64,000 bases of DNA from Sorex araneus (Eukaryota; Chordata; Mammalia; Eulipotyphla; Soricidae): contig NC_073302.1 of NCBI RefSeq assembly GCF_027595985.1, positions 402,860,003 to 402,924,002 on the forward strand, written 5' to 3'. Position numbers and translations under genes: made by a program. Positions 23,018-34,360 of this stretch are shown one piece after another. Under the pieces are notes generated by a model. That model did no database searches and was not told where the DNA came from. It worked only from the letters and a program-made list of their open reading frames with translations. Numbering within the stretch: the stretch's first letter is position 1; each line of letters opens with the position of its first letter.

Positions 23018-23200
23018 GGCAGGAGCTGGGGAGGTAGCTCATTGGTCAGGGATGCCTGTCAATCCCAGTACCCATGGTTCTCTGAGTACCGCTATGTGGG
23101 GTGGCCTGGTAGCCCCCAGTACTCCTGGGGCAGAGCACGGAATCATATGACCAGATTGGCCAAGAATACCTGGGGGAAGAAGCCCTGGGCATCCCACAGT
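23018..23200 (+). mobile_element. Old SINE
   Basis: GAGCTGGGGAGGTAGCTCATTGG (A-box-like) and CAATCCCAGTACCC; the body is diverged from the short type. Confidence 0.55.
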
Positions 23201-23499
23201 GATTCAATTTTTTAAAAAATGTAATAAAATAATAAATTTTATTATTTTAAATTGAGCACTATTTGGGAGGTTCCAAGTATATCTCTCTAAGGAAGAATAT
23301 GGGAGTAGGTGGATACAATTTTAGCATCTCCCTGGTTATAATACAGGAAATAATTTAAAAGTCTTTATTATTTTATTAAAAAGCATTAAACCTGCTTTTC
23401 TAACCCTGAAACCACATAGATAACATTTTCCAAAGTCTTAGCAAGACTTTGATATTTTTTCCATCTAGACATCTAATTCTCAAATATGAAATATTTTCA

Positions 23500-23960
23500 T
23501 AGCTGTTGAATACTTTTATTTTAAATATTTTAAAAAATTATTATTTTATTACATTTTTTAAAAAATTGAATCACTGTGGGATGCCCATTACAAAGCTGTT
23601 CATGATTAGGTTTCAGTCAGAGTGTTCCAACACTCATCCCTCCACCATTGTACATTTCCCAGCACCAGTGTCCCCTGTTTCCCTCCCATCACCCCCCCAC
23701 CAACTCCAGCCCTCCCCGCCTTTATGGTAGGCACTTCTCTTTTCTCTCCCTTTCTCTCTCCCTCTCCCTCCCTTTCTCTCTCTCCTTTTGGGCATTGTGG
23801 TTTGAAAAACAGACAGTCAGACAGTGAAAGGTGACCATGTGTATCCCTTTACCTACTTTACTCAGTTCTTATCCAGTGTGATCATTTTCAGTGAACATAT
23901 TAGACTAGACTATTTAGTAATTCCTGTACTATCTTTCCGATCCTCAGAATTTTCTTTTAG
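23500..23960 (-). mobile_element. L1 3' end, antisense
   Basis: ATTGAATCACTGTGGGATG, CACCATTGTACATTTCCCAG, TC-rich tract, then CTTTTGGGCATTGTGG. Confidence 0.75.
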
Positions 23961-24677
23961 TATTACACAAAGAGCTGTGTTTGTTCTGGCTATGATGGCA
24001 AAGGTGGGAAGTATGGAAATTTAACTCAACTTCTTTGGGGCCTCTTTAATCTCTCACTTTTCCTATTGATTTGCAAGGTCTCTGTCCACTCTTTTCTGCA
24101 TGAATATGCTGCTACAGCATATAAAAATTTAAAGTTCCCATAGTCTATTGATTTTCCATTTCTCTCCATTGTACCTATATATGCTAAATACAACAGGTAT
24201 GTGTTGGCAATACTGCTAGTCTACATTATATATTTACATGCTTGCAAATGAACAATGGGAAATTATCACTATAGATAACCATTAGCCAACATTTCACTTT
24301 TTTTTACTCATTATTTTTAAATTTATTAAATTCAAATGTTTTCACACCATTGTGCAGGTTTAAGGCATATAATGTGCTGGTTTGAGACATATGAATTCTT
24401 TATTTTTAAGTAGCTGAAATTTGTTCAGTCTTATGACTATATTACCTTCCCTCAACCAGCTTGAAGAAATATGAGAAAATATATGAGACAACAAATTGAA
24501 TAAAGAGTTACCTGAGAAGTGCAATATACAATGCTTCTGCATACTCTATTCAAAATTGGGTTTTAGATTTTTACTCCTCAATGACACATTTGCCAAGTTC
24601 ATCATCATCTCTAATAGAGAGAGGGCAATGACTGAGTGTGCTAGTAGTCTATGGGCTACCACACAGGGGTGCGTTAC

Positions 24678-24897
24678 CTTGCTCGAGTGAGATCCAGAGG
24701 TTTGGTTGCAGCTTGCCTTATCTGACAGCCATTAAAATAGAGCGAGTCTCCATGAGCATAGGGGGCCAGCTGGCCACAGCCACTTCCTATCACTCCACCT
24801 TGAATGGTCTCCCAGTTCGCCTCAGTGACACGTGCTGACTCAAAATTATCTTTAATATAACTCGGGAGATCATGAGTGAAAACAGAGCAATCATCAC
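24678..24897 (-). CDS. RELN: RELN exon 61 (end of EGF8, start of repeat 8B)
   Basis: 220 nt, acceptor CACCCCAG, donor GTAACG. It encodes [66 protein letters not shown]. The first Cys closes EGF8 and the rest is the opening of subrepeat 8B. It aligns with about human residues 3255-3328. From memory, human has Ser where this has Thr in VFTHD. It ends with AG of a Ser codon completed by exon 62. Confidence 0.96.
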
Positions 24898-26199
24898 CTG
24901 GGGTGGGAAGGAAAAATCACTAAAATTAAGTTGGAAGAAGCAGAATCATTCAAGATTTCATGTTTCAGCAAAACTGACAAAGTATCAAGCAAAGAGATAT
25001 TTCTAGAAAGTTGTTTCTTTTGTATTTTATCACTTATGAGTTTATTGTAGAAAAAAGATCCCATTATCTCCAGTCAATGTTTACTGAACTAGGTAGGTCT
25101 TAGTGTACTTAGAACTAGTATAAATCTATTATTTACTACCACAGCATCTGTATTTTCCCAGTGATGGTTTTACCCTGGTCCCTCGGGATGAGAGTTTATT
25201 TATTTCTCCCAAACATAATTTTGGTAGCAGACAATAATCATGTCCTTGCTTTCCTTCTGGCTCTATACATGATTATTCTTGAGAATAGTGTCTGCATCTT
25301 ATGTATTGTTGGATTCTAGCTTCTGGCACAGTACTCAGCAATACAGAATGATGAATTTGGGGTGACTACATGCATAATTAATAAACTCAAAGTAAAGCCT
25401 ATGACAATGTAAGGATTCATTCATAAAATATTTACTGAATCCTGTTATCTGCCAACTGGCTATGAGAATAAAATGGTAAATACACATATTTAGAAACAGG
25501 AAAATATTTTGGAAAAAGAAATATACGCATATTTGACTTGTGAAGATTTATTTTCGTGTGATAGAGTGATCAGAGAAACAAAATATCCTGAATCTTTATC
25601 TGTATCTTGGGATGACAGTAGCAGGTATTGGTGACAGATGACAGACAGTATTGCAGAGATGGAGAGAGAATGAAGGAATGAGGAATGACTGAGCCAGGAA
25701 GTGAAGAAACTGGAAACAATGGGAGCAGAACTGGAAATAATGGAAACAGCAAGATTTATGTAATCTGGGGAATATGAGATACGATATCCAGTATCTTGAA
25801 TTATATAAATCTGCATTTCTTATTTTTGAGTTTTTTGCCACGCCCAGGACTTACTCCTGGCTCTGTGTTCAGGGATCATTCCTGGTGGGACTCAGGGGAC
25901 CATATGGGGTCCTGGGGATCAAACCTGGGTTGGTCACATGCAAGGCAAGTGCTCTACATGCTGCCCACTATTGCTCTGACCCTTAAAATCTGCATTTAAA
26001 AAACACTTCCAAGGACACAGCATAGGATCAGCTTAGAAAATCACTCCAAATCGAAGTAATTCTGTAATCCAAAACCAAACTGTCTTTCTCCAACTTCTCA
26101 AGCTGTCTTTTCTGTCCACTTCCGGGTGACCTTTCCTCCATGCTGAGGGAAGGACACCTCATGCTCTCCCTCATCAAACGTGTCTGCTGGAATTCGCAC
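24898..26199 (-). other. RELN: RELN intron 60
   Basis: 1302 bp, GTGCGA to CCCCAG. One antisense SINE at about 25828-25983. The rest is unique sequence with no recognised element. Confidence 0.85.
25828..25983 (-). mobile_element. SINE, antisense
   Basis: ACTTACTCCTGGCTCTGTG, GGGGATCAAACCTGGG, ATTGCTCTGACCC. Confidence 0.85.
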
Positions 26200-26357
26200 C
26201 TTGGAAACTTTCGTCACAGATGCAGATGGCGCCAGTAGTGCAGTATCCGTGCCCACTGCAGAGCTTGGGACAAGCTTCTCCGATGTACACGTGGTCAATT
26301 GCCCAGCTTTGCTTCTCAGTCTCTTCTCCCTTCTGGATCCAGCGGAACTGCGTGGCG
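26200..26357 (-). CDS. RELN: RELN exon 60 (end of repeat 8A, EGF8)
   Basis: 158 nt, acceptor GGCATTCAG, donor GTGCGA. It encodes [39 protein letters not shown] and [10 protein letters not shown]: the end of the A subrepeat and five of the six EGF8 cysteines. It aligns with about human residues 3202-3255. It starts by completing a Ser codon (AG|C) and ends on the first base of a Gly codon. No stop or frameshift. Confidence 0.96.
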
Positions 26358-26949
26358 CTGAATGCCCCACAGAAAGCAGAGGAGATTGAACGGGATGACA
26401 GGAGATTGTTAGTTGCTATGGCTGTGTCTAGCCTCTTGCCTCTAAAAATGAGGAGTTTTTCCTAAGAGCTTCCCAAATTTCTCCTCAAGACACCCACTGA
26501 GCAGAGGTGCACCCCTCATAGTCTGGGAGTGCGCCTCCAAATGCCATTTCTTGGAAGACTCAGCTTCCCCTGAATATTTTGTGGGATTTTTTTATTATTA
26601 TATTTCACAAACCATCCCTCAGCTCCTCCAACCGTCCATCCTGTGTCCACTTAGCTTCAGGTGGTGTATTGTTATCCAGATCTTTAAGGGAATGGAATGC
26701 TGTTCGGGAAAGACCATACTCCATCTTATCTGTTCTGTGGATGTGGGTCCCCTGACAAACTCCTGTGCTCCCCAGGTAGTTACAGCCTTTGGGAGCACAG
26801 AACACTGGGGTAGCACGGTAACAACTCCAGGTCTTCCTCAGGGCAGCTACAGCTCAGCCTGTGACTGAGTTCTCAGATTTGCTTTTTTGGTTGTTGGTGG
26901 TTAGGGAATGTTAATGGGCTGTGGTATTTAGTCAAAAGAAAATCTGAGG

Positions 26950-27115
26950 GGCCAGAGAGATTGTATAGGGTCTGAGCGCTTGCTTTGCATGCAGCTGACC
27001 TGGGTTCCATCCCTGGTATCTCGTATGGTCCCCAGAGTCTGCCAAAAGTAATTTATGAGTGCAGAGTCAGAGTAACCCCTGAGTATGGAAGGGTGTGTGG
27101 TTTTTCCCCCAAATA
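26950..27115 (+). mobile_element. SINE, diverged
   Basis: GGGGCCAGAGAGATTGTATAGG, B-box-like GGGTTCCATCCC, then TATGGTCCCCAGAG. Confidence 0.8.
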
Positions 27116-27209
27116 AATAAGTAAAAACAACCAACTCCCCCCGCCCCCACAAAACACCAACAACCAAAAAAAAAATCTGAGAACTAGAAATCATTTGCAA
27201 ACAAAAGCT

Positions 27210-27330
27210 TGGAGCCCAGGGGATGGCTCAGTGGCAAAAGCTCCTGGCATGCATAGCGTGTGAGTTAGATCCCTCGTGTCTTCCACATGTGCCAAGTGTG
27301 GTGTCAGTGGCTCCGCTGCCTGCAGCCTCT
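27210..27330 (+). mobile_element. tRNA-derived element of a different family
   Basis: A-box-like TGGCTCAGTGGCAAAAGC and B-box-like GAGTTAGATCCC, spaced as in a tRNA, but the body is unlike the main SINE. Confidence 0.5.
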
Positions 27331-27443
27331 GACATGGCAACAGAGGGTGCCAGCTCTGGTTGCATAGCCTCCTGCAAACACTGCCACCAGATGCGCCCTC
27401 CTCAGAGAGCACCACAATCACATGTGCAAGTGCTACAATCAAG

Positions 27444-27485
27444 GGTGTGTGTGTGTATGTGTGTGTGTGTGTGTGTGTATGTGTG
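27444..27485. repeat. (TG)n microsatellite
   Basis: About 40 nt of TG with TATG interruptions, in intron 59. Confidence 0.9.
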
Positions 27486-27562
27486 AGACTCCCACTCATG
27501 ACAGTAACAACATGGGAATGAAGGGGAATAAACTCAACAGAATCTTCTCTACTTGGACCACG

Positions 27563-27743
27563 TGACTGTGGTTTTGGTGCCTGAGTTGATGAGAGGAGCG
27601 GGAGAAGGGACAGAGATACAGCTAAAACTCTGGCCTCCTTTGCTTGGGTGCTCTCAGCTTACTGCATGTGTTCTGATGAGACTGCTGGATAATTCCACAC
27701 AGTGTACTGCCAAAGGCAGGCTACCTGGAGGAGACATGGTCGG
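27563..27743. repeat. Source copy of the 182-bp duplication
   Basis: This copy includes the working end of exon 59 and its donor, so it is the ancestral one. The paired copy is at 31306-31487, about 3.7 kb away. Confidence 0.9.
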
Positions 27744-27886
27744 GTAGTTGGAGGGTGATTCTCTTCCAGCTGGAGCTGTTGACAGCATTGTAGATGGTGG
27801 CTTCGTGGAACTGAAAGGGCGAGCAGCCGATGCTGTTGGAAGAGGAAGGCAGGCACTGGGTCTGCACGAGTTGCCAGGAATCGGAC
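27725..27886 (-). CDS. RELN: RELN exon 59 (repeat 8A)
   Basis: 162 nt, acceptor GTTTGCAG, donor GTAGCC. It encodes [41 protein letters not shown] and [10 protein letters not shown] sequon (NSS) is present. It aligns with about human residues 3148-3202. The last 19 nt of the exon and 162 nt of the following intron occur again at 31306-31487, about 97% identical, so short reads or primers from this junction could map to two places. Confidence 0.96.
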
Positions 27887-27964
27887 CTGCAAACACCAAA
27901 GAGAGTGTGCCAGACAATTCCCTTTTCATTTTCTCTTAGTTTTAGGGACAACTCCCTGTAATGG

Positions 27965-28245
27965 TATGCAGCTGGGGTCACTCCTTGCGATGCTTAGGGG
28001 TGAGATGGGGGACCTGGGGATCAAATTCAGGGCGTTGCAAAGGCACGTGGCTTGGCATGTGCTAGGTATGTCTTTTAAAAGTGCTGGGGCGGGGTGGGGT
28101 GGAGATTCTGTGCTCAGCCTGGTGTTAGCTGAAGGTTACCAGGGCTGGATCTGTGGTATTTAGAGGGACATGTAGGGTTGGGTATTAATCTCAGGGCTGT
28201 GCACAGGTCAGAAATGTGCTTACCCCTTGAACTATTTTCCCCAGC
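27965..28245 (-). mobile_element. Old SINE, antisense, possibly two
   Basis: GGGGTCACTCCTTGCGATGC ... GGGGATCAAATTCAGG, then another decayed end ATTTTCCCCAGCCC. Confidence 0.55.
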
Positions 28246-28254
28246 CCTAATTCT

Positions 28255-28420
28255 TTTTTTTTTAATTATTTAATTTTTAAAATTTCTATAAAGTTGTTTA
28301 TGATGATTTATTACATTCAATATTCCAACACCAATCCCACCACCATTGCACTTTCCCATCACCATTATTTCCAATTTTCCTACCACCATCCAAGCCTGCC
28401 CCAATAACACAAGCCCTAAT
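28255..28420 (-). mobile_element. L1 3' UTR fragment, antisense
   Basis: AAGTTGTTTATGATG ... TATTCCAACACCAATCCCACC ... CCATCACCATTATTTCC. Confidence 0.65.
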
Positions 28421-28684
28421 TCTTAAGTGAAATACATGACTTGTCTAATGTCGGATAATGCTTTGGGGTCGGATGATATGAAGATAATTTTACTGTACTA
28501 TGTCAGACCTCAACTCCATATTGCAACTATTATTTCGGGCATGTGACTCTGGATGAAGCATATTTAGATATTTCATTGATCTTGTTTTCATTGAGGTTGG
28601 TTGTAAATGTATAATAGGAATGAGAATTCAACTTTGAGGACAGACGTTGACTTTAAATTATTAAGCTTTTTGTCTACTATAAGG

Positions 28685-28854
28685 TATTTTTTTAGCTTTT
28701 TGGGTCACACCTGGCAGTGCACAGGTGTTACTCTTGGCTTTTCACTCAGGAATTACTCCTGATGGTTCTTGGGGGACCATATGGGATGCTGAGAATCCCA
28801 GGTCGGCCACATGCAAGGCAAACGCCCTACCTGCTATACTATCTCCCCAGCCCC
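28685..28854 (-). mobile_element. SINE (short type), antisense
   Basis: Near consensus. It abuts a second copy in the same orientation. Confidence 0.88.
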
Positions 28855-28856
28855 TA

Positions 28857-29032
28857 AGAATTTTTTTTTCTTTTTGGATCACACTCAGCAATACACAGGT
28901 GTTACTCCTGGCTTTCCACTCAGGAATTACTCCTGGTGGTGCTCAGGGGACCATAAGGGATGCTGGGAATCGAACCCAGGTTGGCCGCGTGCAAGGCGAA
29001 CGCCCTACCCATTATACTATCACTCCAGCCCC
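28857..29032 (-). mobile_element. SINE (short type), antisense
   Basis: GATCACACTCAGCAATACAC through TCACTCCAGCCCC. Second of a tandem pair. Confidence 0.9.
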
Positions 29033-29505
29033 AGTTTTTTTTCTTGATTTGAAGAAAAAAAACCTCAAGGGCAACATGTTCCATTTTTCAAATGAAGGCA
29101 ACTTGTACATAAAATTTCATCCATGAAATACCATCTTTTAAAAAAATGCAATGCTTATCATGACCATTTATAAATTTCAGGCACCATGACTGATAATAGT
29201 GCTAACAGCAATGTATCAGGCACACAGTGTTGCAACACCACACTCAGCACAGGAGAGACAGTGCTGCTCAGAACACGAAACACTGCTCTTCTGTTGTAGC
29301 GGTCTAAAATAGGCTGTGACATGTGAGACCATCATTGACCATACTGTAAACCTAACAATAAAAAAATTAAAAAAATAAATGTTTACCCTTGGGGTGGGAA
29401 AAGAGTCCATCATATGAATTGAATATTCAAGTTTACATTTTTTGTTTCAGTTCTCATTTTTGAGTATCCAAGTTTGGAGAAAATACTAAAGGTAATTTCA
29501 CAAAC

Positions 29506-29579
29506 CTTGCATCCTTAGTGTACTCCAACATCACAGAGTGAAGGTCACCACACGAAGTGGCTTCACATCCCACCACAAT
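29506..29579 (-). CDS. RELN: RELN exon 58 (repeat 8A, short exon)
   Basis: 74 nt, acceptor TTGTTTTAG, donor GTTTGTG. It encodes [24 protein letters not shown] and two bases of an Arg codon (AG|G) completed by exon 59. It aligns with about human residues 3124-3148. Intron 57 upstream of it is the most repeat-laden of the shorter introns and carries a stray copy of the exon 59 boundary. The donor lacks the consensus +3 to +4 bases but keeps G at +5. Confidence 0.95.
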
Positions 29580-29969
29580 CTAAAACAAACACAAACCATC
29601 CATATATATGTAAGATTAAATTATACCTCACCTTAATAAGAAATCCTATCTCTCTTCATAGTGACTTTGATAAGCAAGCAAGAAATATTCAGAGAAACCT
29701 TTACAGAGCACCATGCCAGAAAACCTAGAATATACTATTTTGAGTTCAGGTAAAGACATGTAATTTTATGAAAAGATGAGAAATGTGGTTTACAAAGTAC
29801 TAGTTCTATTTTCCTAATTAGCATGACCATACATTTGGAGAAGAAAAGTTGGCTAGAAGGAAAACAGCATTTGGAGAATTTATGGACAAAACCTCTAAAT
29901 ACCTCCAAAAATTTTTCATTCATAACATAACTACTTTGATACTACTACTAAATTTTCATTTGTAATTAA

Positions 29970-30105
29970 ATGGGCACTGGTGGAGGGATGGGTAAACAAT
30001 AACTGTATGAGTAAAATGCAAACACAAAAGTTCATAAGTTTGTAACAGTACATTACAGTGATTCTCTAATAAAAAATTAAAAAAATAAAAAATAAAAATA
30101 GCATT
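29970..30105 (+). mobile_element. Retroposed A-tailed fragment, L1 3' end-like
   Basis: GGGCACTGGTGGAGGGATGGG ... AGTTCATAAGTTTGTAACAG ... TAATAAAAAATTAAAAAAAT. A similar tail lies at about 29185-29380. Confidence 0.6.
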
Positions 30106-30940
30106 TAAAAATGATTTAATATTTATCCTTAGATTTGTCTATTTCCATGGGAATAAAAGCTTTCCATATTATATGCAATTAAAAAATTGAATAATCAATA
30201 GTGCACAATGCTTTAAATAGGAGATGATTCAGATTTAAGGTCTAATCATCTACTTAATCAACAAGTCCTATTTCAGTTATGAATAAAACAGCCCTGGTTT
30301 TAGAGAGAATAAGAAACATACTCCTACAATGGAAATGAAAATCAGAAAAGATACAAATAAAATGCTTCAGTGTTTCAAATAAAGGAGAGATGGTGTTAAG
30401 TGAGTTATAAATAGCTCATCAGATAGGATGCGTATGAGGTGTCCAAGATTAACTGAAGAGTTGGAGAGCTGTAGCAATAGGAGAAAGACATTTAAACAGA
30501 AGAAGAGGTGTGTACCGGGACAAACAAGTGAGAAGCACACGTATGTCAAGAGCACAACAAGTAGCATGTTTCAGTTCCAGTACAGAGCATTTGGGACACT
30601 GGGAGAAAAGACGGGGTCAGTTGGGCAGACCATGAGTTGTAGTCTCAGGCGAATGGCCTTCATTTAGCAGGCAACGGGGAGTTACTTGAGAGTCCTGAGC
30701 AGAGGCATGATGGGCTTTGCAGAGCTCAGCTCTGTAAAGATCAACCTCCTTATGTTGCTGAAGACAGGTGGGACTGGAGAGAGATTCAATGTAAAAAATA
30801 AACAAACAACAAACTAGTTTATTGAGCTAGTTAGGACCACAATGGGGTGGTAATAGTGCTAACAGATAATGGAATGTTAGACATGAGAATTATAGGATGC
30901 AATAGCTGATAATATGTGACAAGTTAAAAGTGAGAATTCA

Positions 30941-31117
30941 GGGGCTGGAGCAATAGCATAGTGGGTAAGGTGCTTGTCATGCATGCACCTAAGCTAGGTT
31001 TGATCCCTAGTACCACATATGGTCCCCTGAACCTGCCAAGAGTGATCCTTGAATGTAGAGTCAGGAGTAAGCCTTGAGCAAAGGCAGGGCTTTTGCTCAA
31101 CAAAACAAAACAAAAAC
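30941..31117 (+). mobile_element. SINE (short type)
   Basis: GGGGCTGGAGCAATAGCATAG through an (ACAAA)n tail. Confidence 0.88.
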
Positions 31118-31305
31118 CCTGCAAAATCTATTTTAAATGCAAGACTGATATAAATATAACAGGCAGTACTATCAACAGAAATAGGAACAGCAGAAGAAGG
31201 AGTTGATATGGGCAGGGAAGATATGAAATTAAATATCAGACACATTGAGCAGATGTTCTGCTGGTACTGCAAAGGTGTAGAAATATACAAACTATTTAAA
31301 GTATT

Positions 31306-31487
31306 TGACTGTGGTTTTGGTGCCTGAGTTGATGAGAGGAGCGGGAGAAGGGACTAGAGATACAGCTAAAACTCTGGCCTCCTTTGATTGGGTGCTCTCA
31401 GCTTACTGCATGTGCTCTGATGAGACTGCTGGATAATTCCACACAGTGTACTGCCAAAGGCAGACTACCTGGAGGAGACACGGTCGG
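31306..31487. repeat. Dispersed copy of the exon 59/intron 59 junction
   Basis: Direct copy of 27563-27743 in the same orientation. I count five substitutions and one inserted base over 182 positions. It contains the last 19 nt of exon 59, the 5' splice site (here AG|GTAGTC) and 162 nt of intron 59, and it lies in intron 57, upstream in the transcript. It includes intron sequence, so it did not arise from spliced mRNA. No target-site duplication or A-tail is visible. Confidence 0.92.
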
Positions 31488-31834
31488 TCTAAAACGAGAC
31501 ACTAAGTTTTGGTGAACTAATCAAGAATGGATGTGTAGATCTGAGAGGTTCTCCTAAAAGATATAAATCTTATTTTGGGAGCCTCCCCTGCAGTTCTGGG
31601 GGTCACCAGAGTTACACCCAGCAGTGCGAGGCAGGCTATATGTTGCTGGGGAGCATGCTAGATTCACACTCTGCTTCAGCCCTGTGAGTTATTTCACTGC
31701 TCCTACAGATGTAATCTTTCAAGCCAGAGGATGCGTGAAATTCTCAATGGTGATAATATTTATAAAGAAGAAATCCAGGAACAAATATGGAGAAATGCTT
31801 CTATTTAGAGTATTGAGGGAATCAGAGTTGCTGA

Positions 31835-32008
31835 GGGGCCAGAGTAGTAGTACAGTGGGTAGGGACTTGCCTTGTGTGCAGCTGACCTGGATTCAATCCC
31901 CATTATCCCATACAGTCCCCGGAGCACCACCAGGAGTAATTCCTGAGTGCAGAACCAGAAGTAATCCCTGAGCATCGCCGGGTGTGGCCCCAAAACAAAA
32001 CAAAAGAG
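31835..32008 (+). mobile_element. SINE (short type)
   Basis: GGGGCCAGAGTAGTAGTACAG through GCATCGCCGGGTGTGGCC and (CAAAA)n; near-identical flanks GAGTTGCTGA and GAGCTGCTGA. Confidence 0.88.
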
Positions 32009-32061
32009 CTGCTGAAAGGGAGATGGAAGTAAATACAAAGATTTTATCAAGAATTATGAAA

Positions 32062-32238
32062 GTGGGGCAAGATAGAGTACAGTGGATAGGAAGTGGATCG
32101 GACGCTTTGTTTTGTCTATGTCTGACCTGTGTTCATTCAATCCCTGGCACCCCCTAAGCACAGCCAGGAATATGTTCTGGTACAGAGCCAGGAGTAACCC
32201 CAGAGCACCGCTGGGTGTGCTCCCCAAATTTTTTAAAA
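32062..32238 (+). mobile_element. SINE, diverged
   Basis: GGGGCAAGATAGAGTACAG ... GAGCACCGCTGGGTGTGC, A-rich end. Confidence 0.75.
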
Positions 32239-32479
32239 AAGGTATGAAATACCTTCATAATACGAAAACCAACAAAGAACACAGAAGCCAAAGGAAAAAA
32301 GTGTTTCACAGATTAAAGAGGACAAGGAGAATGTCAAATGCTATAGAGAAGAAAGGAAAGATGAGGAATGGGAGAGATCATAAGATGTGATACTTAGAAA
32401 GCCTCTAGTCCTTTAAAGAATTTAGTTTTAGGTGAGGGGAAGCAGTTAGGATAGGTAAATCCACTATGACAGTGACAGC

Positions 32480-33060
32480 TGGAAATGATGACTCTGGTCA
32501 AGAACTGAGTGCTGAAAGTAGGTAAAGGGATAAGTTATGCTAACCTTTCAGTATCTGTACTGCACACTATACTACCTAAAGGGAAAGGAGAGAAAGAGAG
32601 CGAGAAAAGAACCTGCCTGTCACAGAGGCAGACTGGGGTGGGGGTGGGGTGGGGTGCGGAAGGAAAACTGGAGTTATTGGTGGGAAATGTACACTGGTGA
32701 AGGGGAAAGGTGTTGGAATACTGACTGAAAGAAACCTAATCCTGAACAGCTTTGTAACTTTGTGTCTCATGATGATTCAATAAAACAGAAAAAGAATTTC
32801 ATTACAATAGTAATTAAAAAGAATATAATACAAAATATCCAAAGATAATGAGTGAATAATGAAGGTGTGGCATATATACACAAGGGAATACTGTGCAGTA
32901 ATGAGGAATAATAAAATCATGTGATTCGCTGCAAATTGGATGGAACTGGAATGTCTCATGTTAAGTGAAGTCAGAAAAGGGACAAATACTGGGTGTTCTC
33001 TCATCTGTGGTTTAGAGAACAAGGAAGGACTGTAAGGTATCAAAGGTAGGCAAACCTTTG
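32480..33060 (+). mobile_element. L1 3' ends, sense
   Basis: A 3' UTR with CACTGGTGAAGGGGAAAGG and ending GATGATTCAATAAAACAG is followed by an ORF2-end segment with GATGGAACTGGAATGTCTC and TAAGTGAAGTCAGAAAAGG. Confidence 0.75.
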
Positions 33061-33548
33061 GTCCTAAAATACAGAGATGGAAGGGTCAGAGTAGGAGATT
33101 TGAAAAAAAAACAATTAGTTTTAGCAATACTTTATTAAATCCTTGAGGACAAACTTAAAAAAACACTACAAACTGACTTGGTTTAGATTAGAGTTAGTAG
33201 AAGTCCCAGCAAAGGAAGCTCCACCAAACTCAGTCAAGGAAGGTAACTCTCATGCGAACCCCAGAGTGGCCTTGTAGCGTGAAAGCCTTAAGGCACGCTT
33301 CTGGGAATTAGGGATAGTGTCTTAATGGTCCCCTACTACTCGATTGGAGATGGTGCTCAAGGAGTCCCAGCATTTGGGAAGTTGGCCTCCTCCTCCAGAC
33401 TTTCAAGCAGAGTTTACCATGTAGCTGAGGAAAAGTGAATCCCTTGAAAATTTTTTATTTTGGCAACATTATCTCCTGAACTTTTTCATACTGCAAAACC
33501 CCATTCAATCAATGTTTTTATTATCCTTCTGCACCCAGCTGTGAATGA

Positions 33549-33727
33549 TTTTTTTTTTTTTTTGCTTTTTGGGTCACACCTGGCGATGCACAGGGGTTAC
33601 TCCTGGCTCTGCACTCAGGAATTACCACTGGCGGTGCTCAGGGGAACCATATGGGATGCTGGGAATTGAACCCGGGTCGGCCGCGTGCAAGGCAAACGCC
33701 CTCCCCCCTGTGCTATCGCTCCAGCCC
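33549..33727 (-). mobile_element. SINE (short type), young, antisense
   Basis: Near-perfect consensus with a T-run. The target-site duplication CCCAGCTGTGAAT lies on both sides. Confidence 0.94.
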
Positions 33728-33782
33728 CCAGCTGTGAATTATTTTATCTCTACTCACAGTGATTCTTTTCTGTGTTGTTTTG

Positions 33783-33942
33783 TTTGGGGGCCACACCTGG
33801 ATATGCTCAGGGCTTACTTCTGGCTCTGTGTTCAGGAATCACTCCTGGTGGGCTTACTGGATCACATAGGATGCCAGGGATTGAACCTGGGTTGACCATG
33901 TGCAAGGCAAGCTCCCTATCCTCTGTACAATTTTTCTGACTC
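33783..33942 (-). mobile_element. SINE, diverged, antisense
   Basis: GCCACACCTGGATATGCTC, GGGATTGAACCTGGG, GTGCAAGGCAAGCTCCC. Confidence 0.82.
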
Positions 33943-34204
33943 TTTAATAGTGATTCTTGCTACTAACCATCATTATAACAGTCTTATGTCTTAAAGGACC
34001 TAGTAAAACACTACATTTCTAGAATGCTCTTTTTAGTGTATTTTGCAGTGAGAAAGACATCAATTACCATGCCTCCTGATTTCTTCAGACTGCCTATAGA
34101 TTGCTCCCTAAGATTTCCCCTTTAACATTCTTTTTTTGGGGTAGGGACACAGCCAGTGCTCAGGGCTTACTCCAGGTTCTGAGATCAGGAATCCCTTTTT
34201 ATTT

Positions 34205-34360
34205 TGTATTTTTAAATTAAAAATTATATTTATTTTATTTATTAAAAATGGAATAATCATGAGAGACATAGTTACAGGGCTGTTCATGATTAAGTTTCAG
34301 TCATATGATTTTCCAACACCCATCCATTCACTAGTGTACATTTACCATCACCAATTAGGG
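34205..34360 (-). mobile_element. L1 3' UTR fragment, antisense
   Basis: GCTGTTCATGATTAAGTTTC, CCAACACCCATCCATTCAC, AGTGTACATTTACCATCACC. Confidence 0.7.

Larger units (their letters stand above)
21985..24677 (-). other. RELN: RELN intron 61
   Basis: 2693 bp, GTAACG to TTTCAG. It holds a decayed antisense SINE fragment (about 22150-22252), an old plus SINE (about 23018-23200) and an antisense L1 3' end with a TC-rich tract (about 23500-23960). Confidence 0.8.
26358..27724 (-). other. RELN: RELN intron 59
   Basis: 1367 bp, GTAGCC to CATTCAG. It contains SINE-like elements at about 26950-27115 and 27210-27330, and a TG microsatellite near 27444-27485. Its first 162 nt (27563-27724) are the source of the duplicated segment in intron 57. 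Confidence 0.85.
27887..29505 (-). other. RELN: RELN intron 58
   Basis: 1619 bp, GTTTGT to TTTGCAG. It holds an old antisense SINE (about 27965-28245), a short L1 3' piece (about 28255-28420), two head-to-tail antisense SINEs (28685-28854 and 28857-29032) and an A-rich retroposed tail near 29185-29380. Confidence 0.8.

Noticed and set aside
26098-26389. Open frames on both strands over exon 60
   Set aside because: They are shadows of exon 60 in other frames; the reelin frame explains the conservation.
26551-26868. A 105-codon plus ORF in intron 59
   Set aside because: No recognisable protein, antisense to RELN, and length is consistent with chance.
33545-33895. Open frames with repeated peptides such as LAMHRGYSWLC or QELPLAVLRGPYGML
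   Set aside because: The same peptide recurs in many places because it is the translation of antisense SINEs.
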